A stretch of 46,863 nucleotides of DNA, taken from a virus. Of the stretch, positions 38,395 to 46,799 are shown piece after piece. Under the pieces are notes generated by a model. The model worked only from the letters and a program-made list of their open reading frames with translations, made no database searches and was not told the origin of the DNA. Location of the stretch: IMG/VR virus record IMGVR_UViG_3300045964_000079, positions 1 to 46,863 of that record. One strand, 5' to 3'. Made by a program: the position numbers and the translations under genes. Each line of letters starts with the position of its first letter. Within the stretch, counting starts at the first letter, position 1.

Positions 38395-38738
38395 ATTATT
38401 TGCCGACAATCGACGCGGGATGCGCCACGCAACCAGGACGGAAAGCAATGCGGGATGCGGGAGAAATACCGACGGCGTGTGGGCGTCGCACGTGTGCCAC
38501 TCGTGTGCCACTTGTGTGCCACTCGCTCAGCGCGGCGGGAAAGCGCCCGTGAGCGGCTGCATGTCGTTGCGCGATTGCCACACTTTCCTTACATTTGCCG
38601 TCCCTCCGCTCGTCCTGCCTGCCCATGTAAATGCCCGCCAACCAAACCCATAGCCCTCTCGACGGCGAGCAGGCCAAGGCCCTATAGAGCGCCAACCAAA
38701 CCTATACCCCCTTGCCGGAATTGGCGTATCATCGCGGC
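38395..38738. other. Intergenic region before beta-helix gene
   Basis: About 340 bp without a gene. It holds three 11-bp direct repeats (38492-38524) and two copies of the GCCAACCAAACCCATAGCC repeat (38637, 38691). The promoter for the gene at 38739 is not clear. Confidence 0.5.
38492..38524 (+). repeat. Three 11-bp-phased direct repeats
   Basis: GTGTGCCACTC, GTGTGCCACTT, GTGTGCCACTC, with no gaps. The period matches the arrays at 10112 and 19399, though the sequence differs. Confidence 0.7.
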
Positions 38739-40043
38739 ATGGCATCCCCTGAATTGCGCGTGATCGCGGAATCCTGCCCGGTCGATGGAACGCCGCACAA
38801 CTTTCTGCCGGTGCCCGAGAAACCGGGCTGGGTCTACTGCACCAAATGCCTCACATCGATGGAGCTGACTTTCAACCCGGAGCCCCCGGATCCTCCCGAC
38901 CCCCCGGACCCGGAGCCGCCCGATCCTCGTCCCGTGAGGGTCTATCAAGCGAACGGAACCGACGACACGGCGGCGCTCCAGAGCTGGCTCAACCAGCAGC
39001 CCAACGACTCCATCTACGACATTCAGGGCACGGCTGCGATCAACAGCCAGGGCGTGCGAGTGCTGGGAAAAGTGCGCGTCAAAATCACCAGCAGCAACGG
39101 GGGCGGGTTCAAAGCGATCAGCAACGGCCCCTATACCTCGCCGTTCAGCGCAATGGTCTACGCGGAGGGATTCAACGAAAGCGAGTTCAACGGCCTGAAG
39201 TTCAATTCCAACAGCAAGCAGGCGATGGGCATATTCCTCCTCAAATCGACCCGTGGGAAGGTGTTGAAGTGCGAGTCCTGGGGAGTCGCTCAGAATCCCA
39301 ACGGGGCGCCGTGGGCGGGGATCTACGGCGAGCAGTGTACGGAGACGGAGATCGGCTACTGCCACGTCCACGATACCGCTCCGACCGTGAGGGGCATCTG
39401 GCTGGGAGTGGGCGACCGCCGCGATAGCAAGCCGCACATCCACCACTGCAAAGTAGAACGGACTGGTCACACCGGCATCATCACCGAAGCCAACGGGCCC
39501 TACGTCCACGACAACGAGGTCTACGACATCCCGCAGCACGGGACCGGGTACAAGTTCATCCCCCGAGGCCCCGCTGACGCCGCGATGTGGGAGAACAACC
39601 TCGTGAGCGGGACGGGCAATGCCGGGTTCATGATGGAAGGCTCCACGACCGATCCACCCATCGAAATCAGAAACCACACGTTCAAAAACTGCGGCGCCGA
39701 CAATACCACCTTCGGCGGCTTCTACCTCGTCAACGGCCAGGGGAACACCAACCTCAACATCCACGATTGCTCGTTTGAGAATTGTCGACGCCTCGGCGCG
39801 ATGCAGTACGTGACGAACAGCCAGTTCCGGAACATGACGATCAAGAGCAGCAGCGATCTCTGGAGCCTGGAGCTGAACAACGCCAACCTCATGTTCCAAA
39901 ACGCCGGTAAAGTCGAGATGGGCCAGGGGAACAGCGATATCAACGTCCAGGGCGCTCCCGCGCCGCAGCAGATGCAGGGTCCGATTGTGGACTACGACAA
40001 AGCGGTCAAGATCGCACTGCTGATCCGGCTGATCGGTCTGTGA
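38739..40043 (+). CDS. Right-handed beta-helix tailspike-like protein
   Basis: 434 residues, ATG 38739. A short N-terminal domain with CTKC is followed by a proline/aspartate linker (PEPPDPPDPPDPEPPDPRP, about 53-72). A series of short strand-turn repeats comes next (VHDTAPTVRGIWLGVG, HIHHCKVERTGHTGIITE, VHDNEVYDI, IRNHTFKNCG), typical of parallel beta-helix pectate-lyase-fold spikes. It could bind or cleave surface polysaccharide. It lies far from the other fibre genes, near the packaging module. Confidence 0.65.
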   Translation: MASPELRVIAESCPVDGTPHNFLPVPEKPGWVYCTKCLTSMELTFNPEPPDPPDPPDPEPPDPRPVRVYQANGTDDTAALQSWLNQQPNDSIYDIQGTAAINSQGVRVLGKVRVKITSSNGGGFKAISNGPYTSPFSAMVYAEGFNESEFNGLKFNSNSKQAMGIFLLKSTRGKVLKCESWGVAQNPNGAPWAGIYGEQCTETEIGYCHVHDTAPTVRGIWLGVGDRRDSKPHIHHCKVERTGHTGIITEANGPYVHDNEVYDIPQHGTGYKFIPRGPADAAMWENNLVSGTGNAGFMMEGSTTDPPIEIRNHTFKNCGADNTTFGGFYLVNGQGNTNLNIHDCSFENCRRLGAMQYVTNSQFRNMTIKSSSDLWSLELNNANLMFQNAGKVEMGQGNSDINVQGAPAPQQMQGPIVDYDKAVKIALLIRLIGL

Positions 40044-40327
40044 CGTGCCGGTGCGGCCACGGCTACCAGGAGCACACCGGGCGAGGGTGCGCGGTGAGCT
40101 GGTGCCTCTGCCGGGGATTCAGGAGGTGGGAAGTGCCGGACAACGATCTCAAGGATGTCGCCCCGCTCAAGAAGGGATACTCGAAAGAGACGATCTCGGA
40201 CAATATCCGGATCGGCCGACGTTTGGGTCGCCCCGAAAAACAGGCCGTCGCCGTAGCCTTCAACGTGGCCAGGAAAGCCGCCAAGAAAGCGGGAAAGCGT
40301 CCGGCTCACCTACGGCCCAAGCGGTAA
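40040..40327 (+). CDS. DUF6496-like basic protein with CxC N-terminus
   Basis: 95 residues, GTGA overlap. The C-terminal 55 residues (APLKKGYSKETISDNIR, then a run of A, K and R) match the small basic phage/plasmid family DUF6496. The N-terminus has CRCGHGYQEHTGRGCAVSWC, an extra zinc-like module. Function unknown. Confidence 0.65.
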   Translation: MTCRCGHGYQEHTGRGCAVSWCLCRGFRRWEVPDNDLKDVAPLKKGYSKETISDNIRIGRRLGRPEKQAVAVAFNVARKAAKKAGKRPAHLRPKR

Positions 40328-40398
40328 AGGGACCGCCCGAAACGCCCAACCGGAGTCAAGCGCGGTCCCGTAGGTCCTGGGCGATCCCCAGGAGCATT

Positions 40399-40566
40399 AT
40401 GCCTCTCAGGAAGGGTTACAGCAAGAAGACGATTTCCAAGAACATCCGCGCCGAGCGTCGCCGTGGCCGACCCGCTAAGCAAGCCATCGCGATAGCGTTC
40501 AGCGTGGCCAGGAGAGCCGCAAAAAAAGCAGGGCGCCGCCCGCGTCACCTCCGCAAGAAGCGGTAG
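40399..40566 (+). CDS. DUF6496-like basic protein (paralogue)
   Basis: 55 residues, ATG after GGAG. It reads MPLRKGYSKKTISKNIRAER and continues with the same A/K/R pattern as the C-terminus of the preceding gene, so the pair is a tandem duplication. One copy has gained or lost the cysteine-rich part. Confidence 0.65.
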   Translation: MPLRKGYSKKTISKNIRAERRRGRPAKQAIAIAFSVARRAAKKAGRRPRHLRKKR

Positions 40567-40569
40567 AAA

Positions 40570-40578
40570 TGGTACAAT
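40570..40578 (+). promoter_or_regulatory. Extended -10 promoter element
   Basis: TGGTACAAT with no clear -35. It is followed only about 30 bp later by a strong terminator, so any transcript would be short. Confidence 0.35.
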
Positions 40579-40604
40579 AGTAATCGGTTTAGGGTTTCTA
40601 TCTC

Positions 40605-40643
40605 GGCCCGCTGGTTTTCACGTTCCAGCGGGCCATTTTATTT
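40605..40643 (+). terminator. Rho-independent terminator
   Basis: GGCCCGCTGG (40605-40614) pairs with CCAGCGGGCC (40625-40634), followed by ATTTTATTT. It separates the DUF6496 genes from the ParB gene. Confidence 0.85.
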
Positions 40644-40772
40644 GCTTCCTTGCGTACTACGTTCCAGTACGGGTAGACTGTAGCAAATTAAGCACCACCG
40701 CGAGCCGCTGGGATTGGCTCTCAAAGCAAGTGATAACATCCCACACTTTGCTTCCGAGGTCCGTAGTCCCTC

Positions 40773-41438
40773 ATGGCCCCGACAATCGATACATCGCAAT
40801 GGCCCGCCCTCCAGGTTGAGCTGGTCCCGATAGCCGACCTGATCCCCTACATCCGGAATCCCCGCCAACATTCGCCCGAGCAAATCGCGCAGATCGCCAG
40901 TTCCATGATGGAATTCGGGTGGACGATCCCGGTCCTCCGGGACGAGGACGGGGTGCTGATCGCCGGACACGGCCGCATCCTGGCAGCCCGCAAGCTGGAA
41001 TGGGACGTAGCGCCGGTGACCACCGCGAGGGGCTGGAGCGAGTCCAAGAAACGAGCCTACCGGATTGCGGACAACAAGCTCACCATCAACTCGACCTGGG
41101 ACATCGACCTCCTGAACACGGAGATCGAGGCGCTCGCCGAGGAGGAATTCCCGCTCGACCTCACCGGCTTCAACGAGGCCGATCTCGCGCGGCTGGCCGA
41201 CGATCTGATGGCCAACCAGTTCACCGAGGCGCAGCAGCCCGCTCAGGATCCGCCCCAGGACGGCAACGGCGCTGCGCCGCGCTCCGCTCCGGATCAGGTG
41301 TCGCTGGTGATTCCGATGACCGTGGCGCAGCGCGAGGGGATTTTCGAGGCCATCCAGAAAGCCAAGCGGGACTACGGACTCGATCAGAGCGCGGAGGCTT
41401 TATGGCAGATTTGCAGAACGTATCTGGAGCAGGAGTAG
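40773..41438 (+). CDS. ParB/Srx-fold nuclease-like protein
   Basis: 221 residues. The ParB N-terminal domain is clear: NPRQHSPEQIAQIASSM (29-45), then FGWTIPVL and VLIAGHGRILAARK (61-74). Phage members are often found beside methyltransferases or packaging genes. The C-terminal 90 residues are proline/glutamine-rich and then helical. Roles as a DNA nuclease or as a CTP-binding regulator are both possible. Confidence 0.8.
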   Translation: MAPTIDTSQWPALQVELVPIADLIPYIRNPRQHSPEQIAQIASSMMEFGWTIPVLRDEDGVLIAGHGRILAARKLEWDVAPVTTARGWSESKKRAYRIADNKLTINSTWDIDLLNTEIEALAEEEFPLDLTGFNEADLARLADDLMANQFTEAQQPAQDPPQDGNGAAPRSAPDQVSLVIPMTVAQREGIFEAIQKAKRDYGLDQSAEALWQICRTYLEQE

Positions 41439-42217
41439 CGTTCAGCTCCTACGATCCAGCAGCAACCTGGAACGAGCTGGCCCAGCTCGCGGGCGGCGTT
41501 CTCCGCTCCCTCCAGCTTCCTTCGATGAGCCCGCTGTGGCTCCCCGCCGACCAATCGCACTTCGGGTATCTCAGCCGCGGCTCGCTCCACGTGGTTTGCC
41601 GGGGCGTCAACTTCACCATCCAACCGGGCTTCCACTTCTCGCTCCCCGGCGCCGCCGAGCTGATGGCGATGGACGCGACGGACGGGATCGTCGTGTCGCG
41701 CCCCGGCTACGAGAGCTACCTGACGATGGGGCTCCTGGAGGACCAGGGCCGTCTCCGCTACATCGACGGCTGCACAGACTCGCTCCTGATCCCCCCGGTC
41801 AAGCTGGGCGATCCGTGCCTCAACCTCCTGTACTTCCCACCGGACACGGACCAGACCATGCACACGCACCCGAGCGACCGGATCGGGATGATTCTTTCGG
41901 GGCAGGGCGTGTGCGTCACCCAGGACGAGCGCGGCGAGCTGGAAACGCCGCTGGTGCCGGGGATGATCTTCTGCATCCACACCGGGGGAAAGCACAAGTT
42001 CCGGACGCTCGATTCGCCCATGCGCGTCCTCGCCTACCATCCGGACACCGATTTCGGGCCGACCGACGAGGACCACCCGATGATCAACCGGACGATGGTG
42101 AACGGCGTGAGCGCGGCCAAGCTGACGGAAATCCACACCGGCGCCAAAGTCGCGATCCGCGCCGTCCCCGAAGAAGTCCTCGTCAAGCGCGGCCCTGGCC
42201 GACCGAGGAAGCAGTGA
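41402..42217 (+). CDS. Cupin-domain protein with C-terminal AT-hook
   Basis: 271 residues, ATG 41402. The cupin core HTHPSDRIGMILSGQGVCVT (154-173), with FCIHTGGKHKF near 190, supplies histidines for metal binding. It ends VKRGPGRPRKQ, a canonical AT-hook core (PGRP). A metal-binding beta-barrel tethered to DNA could be an oxygenase or a sensor. The gene overlaps the ParB and IbrA-like genes, so the cassette is co-translated. The enzyme activity is not known. Confidence 0.7.
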   Translation: MADLQNVSGAGVAFSSYDPAATWNELAQLAGGVLRSLQLPSMSPLWLPADQSHFGYLSRGSLHVVCRGVNFTIQPGFHFSLPGAAELMAMDATDGIVVSRPGYESYLTMGLLEDQGRLRYIDGCTDSLLIPPVKLGDPCLNLLYFPPDTDQTMHTHPSDRIGMILSGQGVCVTQDERGELETPLVPGMIFCIHTGGKHKFRTLDSPMRVLAYHPDTDFGPTDEDHPMINRTMVNGVSAAKLTEIHTGAKVAIRAVPEEVLVKRGPGRPRKQ

Positions 42218-43404
42218 GGCGGCTGGAGAAAAACTGGCTGGAGCGGAACGTCTATCAGGCGGCGCTCGACAGGTTCGAGCTGCTCTACAAGCGGTTCGAT
42301 ACGGTGGTGGTGTCCTTTTCCGGAGGGAAGGACTCGACCGTCTGCCTTCACCTGGCGCTCGAAGTCGCAAAAGCGATGAACAAGCTCCCGGTGAAGGCCT
42401 ACTTCTGGGACGAGGAAGCCATCCACCCGGAAACCGTGGAGTACGTGGAGCGGGTCCGGCTCCGGGATGACGTGGACCTGAAATGGCTCTGCATTCCGGT
42501 GAAGCACCGCAACGCTTGCTCGCGGCGCTCGCCGTACTGGTATTGCTGGGATCCCACCAAAAAGCATCTGTGGTGCCGGGAGATGCCGCTCCACGGGATC
42601 GAGGCGCGACAGGTGAGCTGGTTCAAGCCGGGGATGACGATCCCGGACGCCTCGCCGCTGGTGTATGGCCGGGAGTACGGGACGGTGGCCGATATCCGGG
42701 GGATCCGCGCCGACGAATCGCTGCGGCGGCTGATGTCGGTAATGAAGCGCCTCGATGACAACTGGCTGGGCTCCGGACGCGACGGCCACAACTACCCGGC
42801 GTCGCCCATCTACGATTGGACCCTCCCGGACGTGTGGTCCGCGCCGATGCGCTTCGGCTGGGACTACAACCGCACCTACGATGTCTTTTACAAGGCGGGG
42901 ATGCCCATGCAGGATCAGCGGGTGTGCCCGCCCTTCGGCGAGGAGCCGCTCGAAACGCTGTGGCTGTACGCGATCTGCTGGCCAGAGCTGTGGCACAAGA
43001 TGATCCTCAGAGTCCCCGGCGCGGCCACCGCTGCGCGTTATGGGACCACGCAGCTCTACGGCTACGGGGCCGAGAAACTCCCCGCTGGCGTCTCCGACTG
43101 GCGCGACTGGAGCTATCGGCTCCTCGCCCTTTTCCCCGAACCCTACCGTTCGATGATCGCGAAAAGCGTGGTGAACATGATCGAGATGCACAAGAGCAAG
43201 ACGCATCGCCCGATCCCGGACTCCGACGCCGATCCGCTCTCGGGCCTCTCCTGGCGGTTTATCGCCAACGTGGTGAAGCGCGGCGACCTCAAGAACCGGC
43301 GTCGCGGAAAGCTCACCGATTACGGACTCCAGGCGCAGCGGAAGCTGGGCCTCACCTTGGAACAGGTAATGGCGATGGAGACGGACGATGCCACGCGCTA
43401 CTAA
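42214..43404 (+). CDS. IbrA-like PAPS-reductase-family protein
   Basis: 396 residues, GTGA overlap. The PP-loop is VVSFSGGKDSTVCLHL (SGGKDS 36-41). YFWDEEAIHPETVEYV and the downstream REYGTVADIRGIRADES...PIYDWTLPDVWSAP give the PAPS reductase layout; the C-terminal extension resembles DUF3440 of IbrA. E. coli prophage IbrA/IbrB form such a pair and regulate eib genes (from the literature). Here it is followed by an IbrB-like ParB gene, which supports the naming. Confidence 0.8.
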   Translation: MRRLEKNWLERNVYQAALDRFELLYKRFDTVVVSFSGGKDSTVCLHLALEVAKAMNKLPVKAYFWDEEAIHPETVEYVERVRLRDDVDLKWLCIPVKHRNACSRRSPYWYCWDPTKKHLWCREMPLHGIEARQVSWFKPGMTIPDASPLVYGREYGTVADIRGIRADESLRRLMSVMKRLDDNWLGSGRDGHNYPASPIYDWTLPDVWSAPMRFGWDYNRTYDVFYKAGMPMQDQRVCPPFGEEPLETLWLYAICWPELWHKMILRVPGAATAARYGTTQLYGYGAEKLPAGVSDWRDWSYRLLALFPEPYRSMIAKSVVNMIEMHKSKTHRPIPDSDADPLSGLSWRFIANVVKRGDLKNRRRGKLTDYGLQAQRKLGLTLEQVMAMETDDATRY

Positions 43405-44044
43405 GAAACCGCAGAAGCCGCCCAAGGGCAAGACGCTCGCGGAGGTGTTCGCGGCCGAGGAGTCCGACGAGAGCTACGAGGCATCCAAAGCGCTCCTCGA
43501 TGCTCGCAAGCCCAACGGCCACGCTCCCCGCCACTCCTTCGACACCGAGCCGATCTCGCGCGTCGAGTGGGTGGACCGCTCCACGCTTCACGCCAACCAT
43601 TACAACCCCAACGCCGTCGCGCCTCCCGAGCGGGAGCTGATCATCCTATCCATCCTGGAGGATGGCTGGACGCAGCCCATCGTGACGCTCCCGGACGGAG
43701 AGATTGTCGACGGGTATCACCGCTGGATGTTTAGCTGCGATCCGCGCCTGATGGAGCGCTACCACGGGTTCGTGCCGGTCACCCGGATCGTGGTCGATCC
43801 CGTCCACCAGCAGATGTCGACCATCCGCCACAACCGGGCTAGGGGAACGCACGCGATCCTCAAGATGGCCGATATCGTCACCGGGATGCTCAAGGCGGGC
43901 GTGACCTCCAAGCAGATCCAAACCGGCCTGGGGATGGATGACGAGGAAATCATCCGCCTCTCTACCGCTCTCGGGATGCCCGAGCTGGCCGCGAAACCCA
44001 ACTTCACCAAGGCGTGGAAGCCGGGTGAGAAGGAAGTCGAGTAG
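43388..44044 (+). CDS. IbrB-like ParB-domain protein
   Basis: 218 residues, overlapping the IbrA-like gene by 17 bp. NPNAVAPPERELIILSILED (73-92), GEIVDGYHRW (104-113) and the helical STIRHNRARGTHAILKMADI mark the ParB/IbrB class. It probably works with the PP-loop partner. A lysine/proline-rich N-terminus could contact DNA. Distinct from the ParB at 40773, with which it shares the fold only. Confidence 0.75.
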   Translation: MPRATKKPQKPPKGKTLAEVFAAEESDESYEASKALLDARKPNGHAPRHSFDTEPISRVEWVDRSTLHANHYNPNAVAPPERELIILSILEDGWTQPIVTLPDGEIVDGYHRWMFSCDPRLMERYHGFVPVTRIVVDPVHQQMSTIRHNRARGTHAILKMADIVTGMLKAGVTSKQIQTGLGMDDEEIIRLSTALGMPELAAKPNFTKAWKPGEKEVE

Positions 44045-44604
44045 TGGCGAAGCTGGTCCCTATCGGAGTGCTCGCGCGGATCTGCGAGGTGGATCCCCGC
44101 GCGATCCGCAAAGCGGTGGAGAAGGGCCAGTTGGACCGCCGACCGGATGGGATGTTCGATCTCGAAACCGCTCGGCAGCAGTGGGAGGAGAACGTCGAAC
44201 ACACCCGCGGCCGCGACACCGTGAATCCCCGCGTGGTCGAGATGAGAAGAGAGGAAGTCGGCCCCGACGCTCCCGCCGAGATCCCGGAGCGGGCGACCAG
44301 GGGCACGGAATACGCCAAGGCGCGCGCGGCGGTCCAGATTTACGAGGCGCGTCTGAAAAAGCTCCGGTTCGAGGAGCGGGCTGGGCGGCTGGCGCCGACG
44401 TGCGACATCCAGCACGCGCGGTTTCAGGAGATGCGGATCATCCGGGACGCCTGCCTCAACCTCCCCGGACGGGTGAGCGCCGCGCTCGCAGCCGAGACGG
44501 ATGAGCACAAAGTCTTTCAGCTCCTCGAAAACGAGCTGCTCAAGGTGTTCAACGACTACTCCGATGGAAAATACAATCCCCGACCGGAGGATGTATCCGC
44601 ATGA
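44044..44604 (+). CDS. Nu1-like small terminase subunit
   Basis: 186 residues, GTG 44044 overlapping the upstream stop. An N-terminal helix-turn-helix (ARICEVDPRAIRKAVEKGQL, then FDLETARQQW) and a helical C-terminal region (LKKLRFEERAGRLAPTCDI) match lambda Nu1, which recognises the packaging site. It directly precedes the large subunit. Confidence 0.8.
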   Translation: MAKLVPIGVLARICEVDPRAIRKAVEKGQLDRRPDGMFDLETARQQWEENVEHTRGRDTVNPRVVEMRREEVGPDAPAEIPERATRGTEYAKARAAVQIYEARLKKLRFEERAGRLAPTCDIQHARFQEMRIIRDACLNLPGRVSAALAAETDEHKVFQLLENELLKVFNDYSDGKYNPRPEDVSA

Positions 44605-46517
44605 CGCCTTCCATGCAGGGGATCGCGGACACCTACGAGATCGTCCGGAAAGCGATGCGGGCGGGCGCTCGCCCCGATCCCAAGCTCCTGGTGAGCGACT
44701 GGGCCGACCAGTACCGCATGCTCACCACGCGATCCTCGCCCGAGCCTGGGTTATGGCGAACCTCGCGTACCCCCTTCTTGAAGGACATCATGGATTCGCT
44801 CTCGCCCTCCTCGCATTGGGAGCGGGTGATTTTCATGAAGGGCTCGCAAATTGGGGCGACGGAGTGTGGAAACAACTGGATCGGCTTTTCGATCCACCTC
44901 GCGCCTGGGCCCATGCTCGTGGTTCAGCCGACCACCGACATGGTGAAGCGCAACTCGAAACAGAGGATCGGCCCGCTGATCGATGAGAGCCCGGTGCTGC
45001 GGGGATTGGTGAAGGAAGCCCGCTCGCGCTACTCGGGGAACACCATCCTCGCCAAAGAGTTCCTGGGCGGAATTCTCGTGATGACCGGGGCCAACAGCGC
45101 CAAGGGCCTCCGCTCGATGGCCGCGAGGTATTTATTCTTGGACGAGGTAGATGGGTACAAGCTCGATGTCGATAAGGAAGGCGATCCCTGCGAGCTGGCC
45201 ATCGTCCGGACCACCAATTTTCGCCGTAGAAAAATTTTTATATGTTCGACCCCCACGCTCGTAGGCCGTAGCCGCATCTCGCAATACTTTGAAACCACCG
45301 ACCAGTGCTACTACTTCCTCCCGTGCCCGCGCTGCGGACGGAAGATCGTCCTGCTCCCCGAGCAGCTCATCTGGAGCGAGCGCCGCGCCAACGAGGCCGC
45401 GTACCGCTGCCAGGAGTGCGAGGGCGAAATCTACGATCACGAGAAGAACGAAATGTTGCCGGCTGGGGAGTGGCGTCCGACCGCGACCGGCGACGGCTTC
45501 AGCAAGGGCTACCACCTGTCCTCCTACTACTCCCCGGTGGGCTGGCTGAGCTGGACCCAGATCCTCCGGAAGAAAGCCAAGGCCGAAGCCGACAAGAAAA
45601 TGCAGTCGTTCTGGAACACGGTCCTCGGCCTCCCGTACCAGGATGAGGGCGAAGTGCCCGACGTGGACCGGCTGTACGAGCGCCGCGAGGGGTACCTGAT
45701 CGGAGAGGTGCCCGAGGGCGGGCTCATCCTTACCGCTGGCGCGGACGTCCAGATGAACCGCATCGAGGTGGAGATCGTAGCGTGGGGCCGCAACCGGGAG
45801 AGCTGGAGCGTGGACTACCGCATCCTGGAGGGGAACACCAACCAGCCCGAGGTGTGGGACAAGCTCGCCGCGCTGATGGACGAGGACATCCCGACCGTAG
45901 CGGGCGGGGTGCTCCGCATCTCCAAGCTCGCGGTCGACGCCGGATTCCAGACGATGGCGGTCTACAACTTCGTGCGCCGGATGCTCTCGCAGCGGGTGAT
46001 CGCGGTCAAGGGCGAAGCGCACGTTCAATCTTTGGTGGGCGTGCCCTCGCTCATCGAGGTGGGCCCAGGCGGGCGACAAATCAAGGGGGGAGTCCGCCTG
46101 TGGCCCGTCAATAGCGGGATCGCCAAGGAGGAGCTGTACCGCCGTCTCAAGCTGAGCGTCCCGGATCTCAGGGCGGGGGAGAACTGGCCCGAGGGGTTCT
46201 GCCATTTTCCCGCCTACTCCAAGGAGTATTTCGAGCAGCTCTGCGCGGAGTGCCTCGTCTCGCGGGTGGTGATGGGGCAGCTCAAGACCCATTGGGAAAA
46301 GCTCCGCGACCGGAACGAAGCGCTCGACTGCCGGGTGTACGCCCGCGCCGCCGCCGTCTCGATGCGGATGGATGCGTGGATGGATACCCGGTGGGACGAG
46401 CTGGAGCAACAGGTAGCCGCGGCGAGTAAAGCTCGCAGCGCATCGCGGCCCGCGTGGGTGGACCGGCCCGCTCCGACGTTCCGGCCCATGCAGAGCGGGG
46501 ATTCGTTTCTGGACTGA
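44601..46517 (+). CDS. GpA-like large terminase subunit
   Basis: 638 residues, ATGA overlap. The ATPase has a Walker A-like GSQIGATE (81-88) and Walker B FLDEVD (179-184). A zinc site follows (CPRCGRK near 242-248, CQECEGE near 270-276), typical of GpA proteins. TAGADVQMNRIEVEIVAWG marks the nuclease domain. It should pump and cut DNA during head filling. Confidence 0.93.
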   Translation: MTPSMQGIADTYEIVRKAMRAGARPDPKLLVSDWADQYRMLTTRSSPEPGLWRTSRTPFLKDIMDSLSPSSHWERVIFMKGSQIGATECGNNWIGFSIHLAPGPMLVVQPTTDMVKRNSKQRIGPLIDESPVLRGLVKEARSRYSGNTILAKEFLGGILVMTGANSAKGLRSMAARYLFLDEVDGYKLDVDKEGDPCELAIVRTTNFRRRKIFICSTPTLVGRSRISQYFETTDQCYYFLPCPRCGRKIVLLPEQLIWSERRANEAAYRCQECEGEIYDHEKNEMLPAGEWRPTATGDGFSKGYHLSSYYSPVGWLSWTQILRKKAKAEADKKMQSFWNTVLGLPYQDEGEVPDVDRLYERREGYLIGEVPEGGLILTAGADVQMNRIEVEIVAWGRNRESWSVDYRILEGNTNQPEVWDKLAALMDEDIPTVAGGVLRISKLAVDAGFQTMAVYNFVRRMLSQRVIAVKGEAHVQSLVGVPSLIEVGPGGRQIKGGVRLWPVNSGIAKEELYRRLKLSVPDLRAGENWPEGFCHFPAYSKEYFEQLCAECLVSRVVMGQLKTHWEKLRDRNEALDCRVYARAAAVSMRMDAWMDTRWDELEQQVAAASKARSASRPAWVDRPAPTFRPMQSGDSFLD

Positions 46518-46520
46518 CGT

Positions 46521-46799
46521 ATGGCGCTACCACGACAACATCCATTGCGCCCGAGGGAAACCGCCGAGCTCACGCCGTGCGACCGGCTGAAGCTGGCGCA
46601 AGCTCAGCTCGACCGGCTCCTCACCGGGGGAGCGGTCCGGGTGGTGGAGACGCCGCAGCTAGGCCGCGTGGAGTACGGACAGGTGTCCGCGCTCGATCTC
46701 GGGCGGCTGATCGACGCCCTCAAGCGCGAATGCGCGGAGTACCTGGGCGTCACCCCGACCAACGCGCGTAGGCGCATCTCGGTGGAGGTGGACCCGTGA
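46521..46799 (+). CDS. gpW-like head-tail connector protein
   Basis: 92 residues. LKLAQAQLDRLLTGGAVRVV, then RVEYGQVSALDLGRLIDAL follows the gpW layout and it sits directly after the terminase, as in lambda. The protein stabilises the filled head and joins it to the tail. Naming is by pattern and position. Confidence 0.65.
   Translation: MALPRQHPLRPRETAELTPCDRLKLAQAQLDRLLTGGAVRVVETPQLGRVEYGQVSALDLGRLIDALKRECAEYLGVTPTNARRRISVEVDP

Noticed and set aside
38682-39899. Long reverse frame opposite the beta-helix gene
   Set aside because: The forward gene has clear beta-helix repeats and the reverse protein has shadow composition (V, A, D, R).
42034-43431. Reverse frame opposite the IbrA-like gene
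   Set aside because: The PP-loop motifs in the forward frame and operon overlaps make the forward gene certain.
45132-46409. Long reverse frame opposite the large terminase
   Set aside because: The terminase motifs on the forward strand are unambiguous.
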